Positions 35,262 to 46,790 of a stretch of DNA of 64,000 nucleotides are shown here, one piece after another. The translations under genes and the position numbers were made by a program. A model generated the notes under the pieces. It worked only from the letters and a program-made list of their open reading frames with translations. It made no database searches and was not told where the DNA came from. This DNA is from Thinopyrum elongatum (Eukaryota > Streptophyta > Magnoliopsida > Poales > Poaceae). The number at the start of each line of letters is the position of its first letter. Positions within the stretch are counted from its first letter, which is position 1. Location of the stretch: NCBI GenBank assembly GCA_011799875.1, contig CM022298.1, positions 497,715,180 to 497,779,179 on the forward strand, in the 5' to 3' direction.

Positions 35262-35783
35262 TGCATGGTGTTCCGTATGCTCCACTTCTAAAGTTCACAA
35301 GCTGCTGAAAGATCACTAGAGATATGCTGCACGGGAAAACATTTTGCTTACTTTCTTACGAGCGTTTCATGTGTAATCAACAGGTTACTGAAGCAAGAGA
35401 TCACATGTTCTTTGGCTGCCCTTTTGCTCAGCATTGCCGCATTTTCTATGTCCTAGCTAGCATTCAACTCTCTAATGGTCTCTCCCAAAATTTGCGAAGA
35501 CTCACGTCCACCATGGTTGTTCCTTTTTTTTCTTTCTGAAAGCTGCTTATTGTAGTGACATGGAGAATTTGGACTTGCCGAAATGAGCACTTTTCCAACA
35601 TCAAAGTTGGTAATCTCTACAAATGCAGGGAGATCTTCAAAGATGGACTGAAGTTACTGCTACATAGAGTCCAAAGAACTTGCTAGCACCTCTGTCTGGG
35701 TAGCAAACTTTCAGTGGTTGCCTTGGCACGTGGCCTGTTGTAACTTTATTGTAACAGTAGGTAAATCACCCGCAAAAAAAAAA
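35262..35783 (+). mobile_element. 3' fragment of a second LINE
   Basis: The ORF at about 35324-35539 contains ARDHMFFGCPFAQHC, the pattern of the zinc-binding region at the end of plant LINE ORF2. After a stop, further family-like sequence follows (RTCRNEHFSNI in another frame, near 35570). It ends in A10 at 35774-35783. The complete LINE at 30718-35244 inserted at its left edge. Only about 0.5 kb remains. Confidence 0.65.
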
Positions 35784-36096
35784 GTATGTAAATCACCTAC
35801 TGTCTTTCGTAAAAAATTAATTGCAATCTAATAATCTCCTTAACTGAGAATCTTCTTCTTCGTCTGCCATGCGGACGGAAGCCGAATGCCACGTGAGCGC
35901 ACGGCGGGGGCCTGTGCCTGCCCCCTGCCCGATCACCAAGTACATCTGCAATCTGCAGCGCCTCAAAAGTCAAAGCCGGCAAGATGCTCGCTGTCTTTCT
36001 CATGCTCCGGGCACTGGCCGGCGCGTCTCGCGGCACCCCGTCCGTCGACCTCGGCTGAGCCCAACCTACCAGTGCCTGCTAATATGAAGCGGTTGC

Positions 36097-36103
36097 TTTA
36101 TAA
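36097..36103 (+). promoter_or_regulatory. TATA box of the DUF642 gene
   Basis: TTTATAA lies 121 bp upstream of the chosen ATG, in a GC-rich promoter. This predicts transcription starting near 36125-36135 and a 5' UTR of about 90-100 nt. Prediction from position and sequence only. Confidence 0.5.
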
Positions 36104-36223
36104 GGCCGCTGGGCACTCCGCGCCTGAGGCTGAAGCCACAAAGCCTACACCGCCGCAGCTTCCAGTAAAAGCTCGAGAGGCGACGGCCACAGAGGGCTCG
36201 TCGACTATTACGAGCCGGAGAGA

Positions 36224-38989
36224 ATGGCGACAAGCAAGCGTTGGATAGCGCTCTTCTTGCTGGTCGACGTCTGTACTTTGGCCGTTTCTGCCATCATCGA
36301 CGATGGTAAGAACCCGGAAACTAACACTAGACTACACAACCAAAGACTACACTACCAGTATATACTTATCAGCTAATCTACGGTGCAGGGGTTCTCGGTC
36401 GGGCCTCGACTAGGTGTTAGGCTTGTTCTAGGCGTATGCTTATCTTTAATCTGCTTTGTAAGGGGGTCACTTCACCATATTGTACCGTTGGGCCGTGTAT
36501 TTTATTATATTGATGCTTTATATATATAAAGCGGGATGAAAGCCTGTTTCGAAAGAGCTAATCTAGGCTAAGCTTTTCCTTAGTTTGCCATTACTGGCGT
36601 CACTGGAGAATGTATAGCGGTCGAAACATAACCGGACCTCATTCTCGGTGTTGTGAAGATAAAAGGATTAATTCAAATATGATATACAATCGTATATTTA
36701 CTAGGCATTTTCCAGTATCGTTGATTTTAGGTTCATCAGCTTTGTCTTATCTTTTCTTTAGTCTCATAGGTTTTGCGTATCTATTGTTGCCTGACCAGCA
36801 TTTCCTTGTGTTAGTAGTAACCTTTTTTTTACGGCAGAATGTTCTTTTAAAGGTTTCTAGTTCTATGGCAGATTGTATATAAAAAAAGTTCAACATACAT
36901 TGTAGTTCAGCTACATCAGAGTGAGCCTTGGTCGACGTCATACATCTAAAATGAACCAATGAACTAGCTTAATCTCAAGTGCTCAACAATGGAGATCTGT
37001 CCGTTTAAAAAAATGGAGATCTGATCTTAGAACTGAAGCTGGAATTGACTTTACTTAATTTCAGATATAATAACTTAACGAGACTGGTATCCAATCCAAA
37101 ATTCAGCGGCCGACTTTCGTATGCGTAGCATTTGATTTGACTAATTGTTTCGGAAGAATATTTTCTTCTGCTTAGTCACATGGCATGCACATGCCTTGTG
37201 CATGTTGGGCTCTTCTATCTCGTGAGATGGGTCAGTTGTGATATATGAGCCTGGTTTTATGATATGTTTCTTTAACAAGTACTCCCTCTGTCCCGAATGT
37301 TATTATAATCAATATATGAATGCATTAGTTATAATAACCTCTTATATTATAGGAGGGGTAGCAAATACTAGTAGCAAGTTATCAGAGCATGATTAATAGT
37401 ACAGTCAGCTGATGGCTATATGTTATTGTCATGTTATCTATAGTCAAGCTTATAGCCGGTAAGTATAATAGTGAGATATAAATATGTGTTACTTTATTAA
37501 CACATGATTCATCTCTCACTCTCAAAAAGTGCCTAGGAGCATGTGCTGCAGCTGGCTCCTCTTCTCTCTCTCATCTTCTCTCCCCTCCATGTCATCAGCG
37601 AATTAATATTTTAATTTTTATAGCCTGCTTACATAAGCTTATTACTTGCTCTCAGTGTCGTCCTTGCTAAACCGAGATCAGGCTTAACTTATTCAGCGCC
37701 CATTTACTGAACTAGATCAACACCCTGTTTTCTAACTTTTTGGACTGGACGGACTGGTTGTGACTGGACAGTAAAGTCAGTTTTCATCCGTTTGGAGTTC
37801 TGGTCCACTCATGTTCAATTTAATTAGTGATCATCGAGTTCTGACAATTTGATACTCGCGTGGAAGTAAATAATGTCTTGGTTGCAGGCCTGTTACCCAA
37901 CGGTGACTTCGGAAACGGGCCAGACAAGTCCCAGATGAATGGCCCGGTGCTGACGGGGAAGCACGCGATAGCGAACTGGGAGCTCTCGGGGTTCGTGGAG
38001 TACATCGAGTCGGGGCACACGCAGGACGACATGATCCTCCCAGTTCCGGTGGGCGCGAACGCCGTGCGGCTTGGCAACGACGCCACCATCCGGCAGCAGC
38101 TCAAGGTCGCCCGCCACACCTACTACTCCATCTCCTTCATCGCCGCGCGGTCATGCGCCCAGGAGGAGAAGCTCAACGTGTCGGTGGACCCGGAGTTCGG
38201 CATGATCCCGATACAGACCGTGTACACCAGCACCGGGTGGGACACCTACTCCTGGGCGTTCAGGGCCAGGCACAGCACCGTGTGGCTGTCCATCCACAAC
38301 ACCGGCTTCGAGGAGAACCCGGCGTGCGGCCCTCTCGTCATCGCCGTCGCCATCAAGACCCTCTACCCTCACCTGTACAACAGCGGTACGTACATTGCAG
38401 AATTTCCAGCACGCCAAAAATCGAACCAGTCTCGTGAGACAGTGCAACTAATCAGTGCACATGAGCAGGCAACATGGTGAAGAACGGGGACTTCGAGCAG
38501 GGGCCATACATCTTCCCGAACACGCCGTGGGGCGTGATGGTGCCGCCGATCTTCGAGGACGTGCACTCGCCGCTCCCGGGGTGGATGGTCATGTCGCAAA
38601 CGAAGGTGATCAAGTACATCGACGCGCCGCACCACGTGGTGCCCAAGGGCGCGCGCGCCGTGGAGCTGGTGGTCGGTCGGGAGTGCGCGCTGGTGCAGGA
38701 GGTGCCGGACACCGTGCCCGGGCGGTCGTACAGGTTGTCTTTCACCTTCGGGGACGCGGGCAATGGGTGCGTCGGGCCCCTGGGCGTGGACGTGTACGCG
38801 GCGCGGGGGAGACTGACGGTCTCGTACGATTCCAGCGGTACGGGCGGGCACCGTTGCGGCGAGCTTGAGTTCGCGGCGATCGCGAACCATACACGCGTGG
38901 TGTTCCAGAGCTCCAACCACCACATGACCTCCAACGCCACTCTCTGCGGGCCCATCGTTGATGACATCTGGCTCGTCAGGCTCGACTGA
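36224..38989 (+). CDS. DUF642 cell-wall protein (BIIDXI-like), three exons
   Basis: Exons are 36224-36305, 37888-38385 and 38469-38989, with GT-AG introns both splitting a Gly codon after its first base. Total 1101 nt, 366 aa, the usual family size. Residues 1-23 form a signal peptide (hydrophobic IALFLLVDVCTLAVSA). Mature protein begins near DDGLLPNGDF. Two galactose-binding-like modules follow: the first opens LLPNGDF and the second NMVKNGDFEQGP at the start of exon 3. Conserved features include AVRLGNDATIRQQL and, near the end, CGPIVDDIWLVRL. Family members are apoplastic and bind wall polysaccharides; Arabidopsis BIIDXI modulates pectin methylesterase activity. No stop or frameshift is seen. 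Intron 1 (1.58 kb) holds a LINE scrap and two MITEs. Upstream ATG at 36084 precedes the TATA box and is not used. Confidence 0.92.
36370..36554 (+). mobile_element. LINE 3' tail in intron 1 of the DUF642 gene
   Basis: It contains CCGTGTATTTTATTATATTG, GCTTTATATATATAAAGCGG and GAAAGCCTGTTTCG. This is the same type of tail as at 16035 (minus). It ends near GAAA at 36554. Strongly 5' truncated, noncoding. Confidence 0.55.
37280..37360. mobile_element. Degenerate Stowaway-like MITE in intron 1
   Basis: Starts TACTCCCTCTGTCCCGAATG and ends AGGAGGGGTA. The CTCCCTC..GTCCC start and TA flanks match Stowaway (Mariner) MITEs. Only 81 bp, so internally deleted. Confidence 0.55.
37385..37651. mobile_element. 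Tourist-like (Harbinger) MITE in intron 1
   Basis: Left end GAGCATGATTAATAGTA; right end complement GAGCAAGTAATAAGC. The flanks are TCA at 37382-37384 and TCA at 37652-37654. The body carries 'agcttatagcc', 'gtgcctaggagcatgtgctgcagctggct' and a TC-rich run, as in a common grass MITE. 267 bp. Confidence 0.6.
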
Positions 38990-39099
38990 ACCAGCTAGTT
39001 TCGGGCCTATGTTTGTGTTACCGTGTTTAATTTCGCATTACCTAGCTGTGTGCAACTGTACCTGTATACCAGATTTGCTAAATCTATTACCTACCTACT

Positions 39100-39105
39100 A
39101 ATAAA
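39100..39105 (+). terminator. Polyadenylation signal candidate for the DUF642 gene
   Basis: AATAAA lies 111 bp after the stop codon, a normal distance for a plant 3' UTR. The sequence just beyond (39106 on) may already be repeat-derived. Confidence 0.45.
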
Positions 39106-39264
39106 AGTGCTTCTGCTCGTCCGTCCCACATTTTACAGAAAACCCTGCCTTTGTTTAAAAAAATATTTTTTCATTTACACAAACCACCATGTCTTCTTTT
39201 AATAATTCGTTATACTAATTAATCCATGGTCCATTTTAAGTCACAGTGAATCGTTTTCTTGCAG

Positions 39265-39530
39265 TTTGGATTCTTCCAATCTAGGCTTCTTTTCATCGGT
39301 GGCGGTTACTATTCTGGTGCGCTGGTCCTATGGGGCCTTAGCACAACGACTTCCCGACTGTCTACTACAACAATGTTTGCCGGTTTCGATGAGGGAGGGG
39401 CGATGACAGCGACACGCCTTCGGCTCGTTTCAGTGTTTTGTAGTCATCGCTAGGTGATCTACAGACTTGGATGTAATTCTTACTTCTGGTGTTCTTTGTA
39501 CTATTTTGTCAGTTGATGAATACCCTAGAA
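39265..39530 (+). mobile_element. LINE 3' noncoding tail
   Basis: The phrase 'ccttcggctcgtttcagtg...tagtcatcgctaggtg...ggatgtaattctt...ggtgttctttgtactattttgtcagttgatgaat' is the style of 3' UTR seen in grass LINEs. There is no coding part. Limits approximate; poly(A) not preserved. Confidence 0.45.
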
Positions 39531-39539
39531 TATTGCTTG

Positions 39540-40448
39540 CAAATAGTTGCATCAGAGAGCATCATGCATCATATTTAAATTCAAGAAATTTGAATTGAGG
39601 GAAAATTTCAAAGCCTCAAATAAATAAAGGGCAAAACCCTTAAATCTTATTCAGTGATTCCAAAATGTTCTTATTAAATGTTTGAGATTTTTGGCAAGAG
39701 TTATTAGTCAATCCAAACATTGGAACATTTTAAGAATTAATTTTTGGGCATTGAATTTAAATCAATTCTATATTTGAATTTGAACTTATATTCAAATATA
39801 TACTGAATATATGTTCAAATAACCTGAAAGATTTTATGTGCATTTAGAATAGTCCATGAAGCAACATAAAAATACTAAGAGGATTTTTGGCATTGTTTGA
39901 ATTCCGTTTGAATTAAAAAACAGTGGCAAAAGATTAAATAACAAATAACAGAAACAGAAAGAAAAAAAGAAAAAGGAATTTACCTGACCTACCTGCCTGG
40001 CCTGGTGCTATAGCTGGTGGCCCAGCCCACCTCCTCCTCCCTCCTACTGTCTTCAACAGGGCGTGTGCCCCGCGCGCGCACGCACACACCGTGGCCACCT
40101 CCTCTCTCCCTGCCTGCCTGCCCCCTCCCCGACGCGTCTGGACGACGTCACGCACCACCCCGGACCCTCTCGCCCACTCCCTCGCCTTCATTCCCTCCTC
40201 TGGCTCCCTCTCTCTCTCCCACCAAGCGTTGTCGTCGTCACCGCTCGCTGCCCGCGCGCCCACTGCCGCTGCCTCGCCTCGCCATCATGTCCACCGGATC
40301 CGCATCGACACCATGAAGCTCCACGCGGAAGAACACGTCCTCGGGTGCCCTGCTCCGACGCCTTCAAGCTCGTCACCGCCGCATCTGCTCGTCGGACGTC
40401 GCCGTCGATTCACGCGCTAGAGGTCGCCCTCCAGCCCGCTGACCACCC
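39540..40448 (+). mobile_element. Long LTR (outermost of the nest), 5' segment
   Basis: AT-rich then very GC-rich sequence (40010-40448) with the same architecture as the solo LTR at 141-3906. Its TGTAACA start is missing, so it is 5' truncated near 39540. It continues at 42033 after a solo LTR insertion. GC-rich ORFs such as 40063-40473 have no domain. Confidence 0.6.
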
Positions 40449-42032
40449 TGATACGTCTCCAACGTATCTATAATTTTTTATTGTTCCATGCTATTATATT
40501 ATCTGTTTTGGATGTTTTATATGCATTAATATGCTATTTTATATTATTTTGGGGACTAACCTATTAACCTAGAGCCCAGTGTCAGTTTCTGTTTTTTCCT
40601 TATTTTTTAGTTTTACAGAAAAGGAATATCAAACGGAGTCCAAACGGAATAAAACTTTACGATGATTTTTCTTGGACCAGAAGACATCCACGGAGCTTGG
40701 AGAGGGGGTCAGACGATGGCCGAGGAAACCACAAGCCTGCCAGGTGCGCCCCGGGGGGGCGCTCCCTGAGGGCTTGTGGGCCCCTTGGGGGTCTCCTGAC
40801 CCTAATTCTTGCTCTATAAATTCCCAAATATTACCAAACCACCAGAGGCGTCCACCAAAATAATTTTCCACCGCCGCAAGCCTCTATTCCCGTGAGATCC
40901 CATCTTGGTGCCTTTTCCGGCACCCTGCAGGAGGGGGATTTGATCACGGAGGGCCTCTACATCAACCTTGCTGCTCTATCGATGATGCGTGAGTAGTTTA
41001 CCATAGATCTACGGGTCCATAGCTAGTAGCTAGATGGCTTATTCTCTCTCTTTGATATTCAATACAATGTTCTCCTCGATGTTCTTGGAGATCTATTCGA
41101 CGTAATACTTTTTTGCGGTGTGTTTATTGAGATCCGATGAATTGTGGATTTATGATCAGACTATCTATGAATATTATTTGAGTCATCTCTGAACCCTTTT
41201 ATGCATGATTAAGATATATTTCTATTTCTCTTCGAACTATCGGTTTGGTTTGGCCAACTAGATTGATTTTTGTTGCAATGGGAGAGGTGCTTAGTTTTGG
41301 GTTCAATCTTGCGGTGTCCTCATCCAGTGACAGAAGGGGTAGCGAGGCACGTATTTTATTGTTGCCATCGAGGATAAAAACATGGGGTTTTCATCATATT
41401 GCTTGAGTTTATCCCTCTACATCATGTCATCTTACTTAAAGCGTTACTCTGTTCTTATGTACTTAATACTCTAGATGTAGGCAGGAGTCGGTCGATGTGA
41501 GGAGTAATAGTAGTAGATGCAGAATCGTTTCGGTCTACTTGTCACGGACGTGATGCCTATATTCATGATCATTGCCTTAGATATCGTCATAACTTTGCGC
41601 TTTTCTATCAATTGATCAACAGTAATTTGTTCACCCACCGTATGCTATCTTCGAGAGGGAAGCCTCTAGTGAAACCTATGGCCCCCGGGTCTATTTTTCA
41701 TCATATATTTTCAGATCTATAAACCAAAAAACCAAAAAAAAAACTATTGTAATTTATTTGTTTTTACTTTGTTTTACGTTTTAGTAATCTTTTATTTCTA
41801 TCTCTATTAGATCTCACTCTTGTTCGAGACCGTGAAGGGATTGACAACCCCTTTTTTGCGTTGAGTGCAAGTGTTTGTTAGTTTGTGCAGGTGCATAGAT
41901 TGGAGACTTGCTTGTGCCTCCTACTACTGGATTGATACCTTGGTTCTTAACTGAGGAAAATACTTATAGCTACTTTACTGCATCACCCTTTCCTCTTCAA
42001 GAAAAAAATCAACGCAAGCTCAAGAAGTAGCA
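40449..42032 (+). mobile_element. Solo LTR of the TGATACGTCTCC Gypsy type
   Basis: Complete 1584-bp LTR from TGATACGTCTCCAACG to CAAGAAGTAGCA, with a perfect 5-bp duplication CACCC at 40444-40448 and 42033-42037. It contains the Gypsy LTR landmarks TTTTGGATGTTTTATATGC, a TATA-like CTCTATAAATTC near 40811 and the end phrase 'catcaccctttcctcttcaag'. No internal region, so it is a product of LTR-LTR recombination. Partial relatives: 9561-10746 (minus) and 55437-55845. Confidence 0.92.
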
Positions 42033-43216
42033 CACCCCTGTAGACCCGCCGTGAGCTCTCCTCTATTTCCCCTCCTCCCTCGTGCTCAACCTTGCTCTGT
42101 AACCGTCGCCCGCAAGTGCCCGTGAGTTTTCGCCGCCGCGTTTGTCACCATCGTCATTACGGTGGGCCAACGCCGCGTCTGAGCACGTGGTCGAGCTCCT
42201 GCTGCCCCGTAACTACCGCATGTGCTCTCTGTTCGCTCGAATGCGACCTGGGGCCCTGTTCCCGAGTATAGCCATTCTCCGGCCGCCGCTGACCTTCACG
42301 GCGCCGCCATTTCTGGCCACTTTAGCTGCCGCGGTTTGCACCGTTCGATGCGCGAGAACGCCAACTACGCGTAGAGCCCCTCCGCTGTCCATTTGGTCAC
42401 CGGAGGGCAAATCCCGAGATCCTCCGCCGTCTTGGCAAGCCGCCGCCGGCTCAACTCCGGTTAGTCACCGGATTAGCATTAACCTAATTGACCCCTGTGT
42501 CAACGACCTGTGTGCCAATGCCTTGTTAATTTTAGATTACTTTAGTTTTGAACTTAATTAACAAGCACTGTCACTGACATGTGGGACCCAGTCATCAGGT
42601 TTGACCACCACAGTTAAACTGCTGGCGTAAGGTGATGCAACAACTGTTTTTCTAGAATTTGGATAAATCAAAATGGTTTATTTATTTTTAGAAAAATCCC
42701 TAAACTTCGAAAAATCATAGAAAATAATCTATAGCTCAGATGAAAATAATTTATATAAAAAAATTATTCAAAAAATATGAAGAATCTGTTTATGCCATGA
42801 TCATACATGTTTGAACAAGTTAACTCCACTATTTAGGACAAAACATATGAATCACATTTTATCCTTTTGTTTCGAAGTTGGAAATGCTATATTTGCCATA
42901 ATTCTACTTCAATTAAATTGGTAACTGTTGCATTAGGGAAATTCAGTACCTTAACATGTCATGATCATGCATCATGTTTGTTGCATTGCATTGATTGTGT
43001 TCCTTCTTGTTTTGTTGGTGTTTGTTCCTTCTCGGTAGACGTTGTTCCGACGTTGAGATCAATGTCACTAATGAAGACACAATACTATCTTCAGAAGTGT
43101 CAGGCAAGCAAACCCCCCTTGATCACTTCGATACAATCCCACTCTCTCGCTCTTGCTCTCTTTTACTGCATTAGGACAACAAAGATTCAGCAGCTACATG
43201 TTGCGGTAGTTGAACG
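42033..43216 (+). mobile_element. Long LTR (outermost), middle segment
   Basis: Continues the LTR interrupted at 40448, with one CACCC copy at 42033-42037. It carries 'catgatcatgcatcatgtttgttgc' and 'caggcaagcaaacccccttgatca', which parallel 'caggcaagccccccttgatca' near 2210 of the solo LTR at 141-3906. At 43216 it is interrupted by a minus-strand LTR. It resumes at 55415 with 'gaacccattcctcc' for a few bases before truncation. Confidence 0.65.
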
Positions 43217-45432
43217 TGTGACGCCCCCGGATTAATCGTGCACTAATCATATACGCAAATGCACACGATCAAGCCTAAGGACTCACTTGAAGATATCACA
43301 ACACAACTCTAGACATAATTTAAAATAATACAAGCTATATATTACAAGCCAGGGGCCTCGAGGGCTCGAATACATAAGCTCGCTTACAAGCGTCAGCGGT
43401 AGCATCAGATATCTGAGTACATATATTAAAGATAAAACAGATAAGCCTTTAAGAAGGCGGGACAAAACAAAACACTACGATCGAAAAGGCGCAGGCCTCC
43501 TGCCTGGGACCCTCCGAACCTACTCCTGGTCGTCAGCCAACTCATAGTAGTAACCACCCTCGGGGTAGTAGTAGTGATCGTCGACAGGGGCAAATGACTC
43601 CGGGGCTCCGTCATCTGGTTGCATCAAACGAATATGGGGAAAAAGAGGAAGCAAAGCAACCGTGAGTATTCATCCGAAGTACTCAGCAAGCAAGGATCTA
43701 CACTACATATGCAACATTATCAAAGAAAGGTTGTATATGTGGTGCTGCAGAAATGCCAGAATAGAGAGAAGGCCTAGTCCTATCGAATACTAGCATCTTC
43801 GGCGGTCTTGCAGCATTAGAAGAGTGTAGATTAGCACAGTAAAAAAATAGTGGTAGCATTAGGTATCAACCTCGGCCAGAGATCCTTTCTCACTCCCTGC
43901 GAGAAAGCAATCCCAGAGCCCTAATATCCATATCTCATCACAAGTATCCAGTTCTAGTTGTATCGATCGGGATACAACTTCGAGTGTCCGTTACCGAGGA
44001 TCCAACTATGCATAGATTAGTTCTTCCTTGCAGGGGTGCACCAACTTACCCACCACGCTCGATTAACTCCGGCCGGACACACTTTTCTGGGTCATGCCCG
44101 GCCTCGGCCAAACGATATGCCGCAACCCGACTTAGGCCTAATAGAGAGGTCAGCACGCCGGACTAAACCTATGCCCCCAGGGGTCTTGGGCCATCGCCCC
44201 GGGAACTCCTGCACATTGCGTGGGCGGCCGGTGAGCAGACCTAGCAACCCACACTATCAAGGCGATTGCGTTACGCGGTCCAACCCGGCGCGCGCCGCTC
44301 AGTCGCTGACGTCCATTAAGCTTCGGCTGATGCATACGACGCAGAGTGCCCATAACTGTTCCCACGTGATGGTTAGTGCTATCGGGCCAAAGGCCCACTC
44401 GGATCAAATATCCAAATCATTAGTGTGTTGGTAGCATGCAGTAACGAGCAGAGACTCACGATCGATGTGACCCCGTCACCTCGTCTCGAGGACTTGCGGC
44501 AAGGGCTAAGAATGCCCGGCCACGCCTAGTAATTATCTCTCGGGCACCCTCTAGGTCAACCCGTCTCCACATCACTCGCATCTTATGATCACTCGGGTAC
44601 CCCTCAGGGTCAACCCGACTTTCCAAGTAACAGTTGTAAAGTCCAAGTAACCGTGTGTCCTTAACATCAGGGAATCTGAGGTATCACCCTCGTTGGATTC
44701 CTACTCGATGTATCCGTCAAGGTGAACTCGGAGGAATCACCCTCGATGGGTTCACACTTGAGGTGTTGCACGCCAGCGTCGTTATCGGGAGTGGTGAAGG
44801 AGGAATCACCCTCGATGACCACGACCAAATAGCAACTCTATAGAGTTAACATCATAGTGCTAACGAGGTATCACCCTCGGCACTCGATAGTAACGCTGCA
44901 GTGTCGTACAGATAAAGGGGATGTGATGTGCGGTGCCGGGCCTGATTGTCGAGTCTTCCGATCATCCAGCGGGGGCAACTGGGGCAAGTGGGGTCACTGG
45001 GGTTTACTAACCAGCCTATTCTAAGCAGTTTAGAATAAGCAGGTAATTATCAAAAGTAGGTTACAAAATCAGGCTATGCATCAGAATAGGTAAAGCAGTA
45101 GCAGCAACAATTTCTAATGCAAGCATAAGAGAGGAAGAATAGGCGATATAGGCATGCTCAAGGGGAGGTGCTTGCCTGGAAGCTCTGCGGCAAAAGTCTG
45201 GTCGTCAGAAGTGTAGCCAATCACCGGAGCTGTGTCGGTCTCGGGGACTACGTCGGTGTCGGGGTCTACCGAGAGAGAAGAGGGGGAGGAAACAAATAAA
45301 TACACAGCGAACATATGCAACAAAGAGCATGCTATGCTAACGTGCAGTGCAGGGTTGCCTAAAAGCATGTCTATACCATTTTAGTTATTTTAGGATTAAA
45401 GTTGGATTTATTAACCGGTATATATGCACTAT
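43217..45432 (-). mobile_element. Minus-strand solo long LTR, 3' segment
   Basis: Starts (+ strand) TGTGACGCCCCCGG; read on minus this is the CCGGGGGCGTCACA end, matching the end of the solo LTR at 3906. Similarity to that LTR continues, for example the 'gagctcgcttacaag'/'agcttatgtattcgag' zone and the CTCTATCGATAGACGCTGAG-like zone. It is split at ACTAT (45428-45432) by the gag element and resumes at 53477. Total length without the insert is about 4.15 kb. The small ORFs inside are not genes. Confidence 0.75.
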
Positions 45433-46790
45433 TGTAGCGACCCGACCTCAAACGGTCAAGCCTCTGTGTATCCGTGCCATCCCTGGATCAGTAAGCTGGC
45501 ACACACAGGACATCAATGTATATATCAAAGTGCCATCACATGTATAAGTAACGTAAAACTGATATATACCTCATATGTCTCAGCGGAAACAATCAACGGG
45601 TGTGGAGTCCCATCAACGCCATCGGCAGGTTGAGTGTAGACCATAACCCAACAACAAAACTCACTCGTCATATAAATAATCCTGCAACATGATACGTTGC
45701 AGCCGTGTAGGTCAGTACATTGAATGTACCGGCAAGATCACAATAAGAATGCAGATGATAAAGCTATTCTATATGCAATATGGCTTTGTGGCTCTATGTC
45801 TGAGTTGTTTTTGCGTAAAAGCTGGTTTTATTTTCCCTACATCAAAGAATAGCCGAGAAATCTATACTACAGAGTTTTCTACTATGACATGGTTCCGCCA
45901 ACCGATGTCTCATGGCCCAAATCAACATAAGTTGCCCACAATTATGTTATCAGTCCGGTGTTGAGATTTCCGAGATAGATCCAAGTCCAGAGGCTCAAGT
46001 TGTCCGTAACCGGGGACACGGCTAATCGATTAGGTTTTAACCCTCTGCAGAGGTTTGTACACTTTACCCGCAAGATTCGATCCCTCCCTTTTCGTCCTCG
46101 CACTTCATGATGTTTGAGAACAGGACGATCGAAACATGGTCTTCCGAAGAGTTCCTCTGACTACTGTCCGGTGCTCATCCAATCCTACCGTAGTTCTACA
46201 TCTGCTAGCACCGTCCCAGCCAGAGTCACCACTAGGGTTAACCAAGCCAGTTGCACAGGTAAGCTTCCGGGCATGAAGTATTCTTCTGTCTCTTTGAGTC
46301 TGGGTGAAGCTTTATGCAAGATGTCATGGCGCTTCTCCATGCATCCCAGCCATCCACTGGTTGCTCCAGGGTGCCCATCAAATCCGTCCTTCACCCAGTA
46401 GTGTGTATTGAATTCTTGTCTCGAGTCTCGAAATCTTGAGGTCTTGAAGTCCTGAAGATGAAGTCCTTGCCGATGCCATCATGAAGTTGTCGCCATTGAC
46501 GTAGGGGGCCCTTCATACTCACACCACTCCCGAGCACTCATACCAACCCCATCTACTATAGCGTAGCATTTAAACTACATAACGTCCTAGGTTTGATAAC
46601 AGGGAGATGGGTTCCTACCTCATGCATTCTACTCAACTACAAGAAGTCAATAACACTACTGGAGGGATTATGAATGGTGACACTAAATGCAATAAAAACA
46701 TAGGTATGAAAAGCATGGTCAAAGTGAACTAGCCTGGTATTACTTGATGAAGATAATAACGCTCTCAGAATAAAGACTTGGTAGAACTAT
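45433..46790 (-). repeat. 3' LTR of the gag element (truncated)
   Basis: Matches 49303-50683 base for base over most of its length. Differences include a 15-bp stretch at about 50125-50146 absent here. Similarity ends abruptly after GGTAGAACTAT at 46790, whereas the other copy continues to 53471. The PPT and the start of this LTR are deleted. Confidence 0.85.

Noticed and set aside
38151..38967. Long minus-strand and +1 ORFs over the DUF642 exons
   Set aside because: Shadow frames of the GC-rich coding exons.
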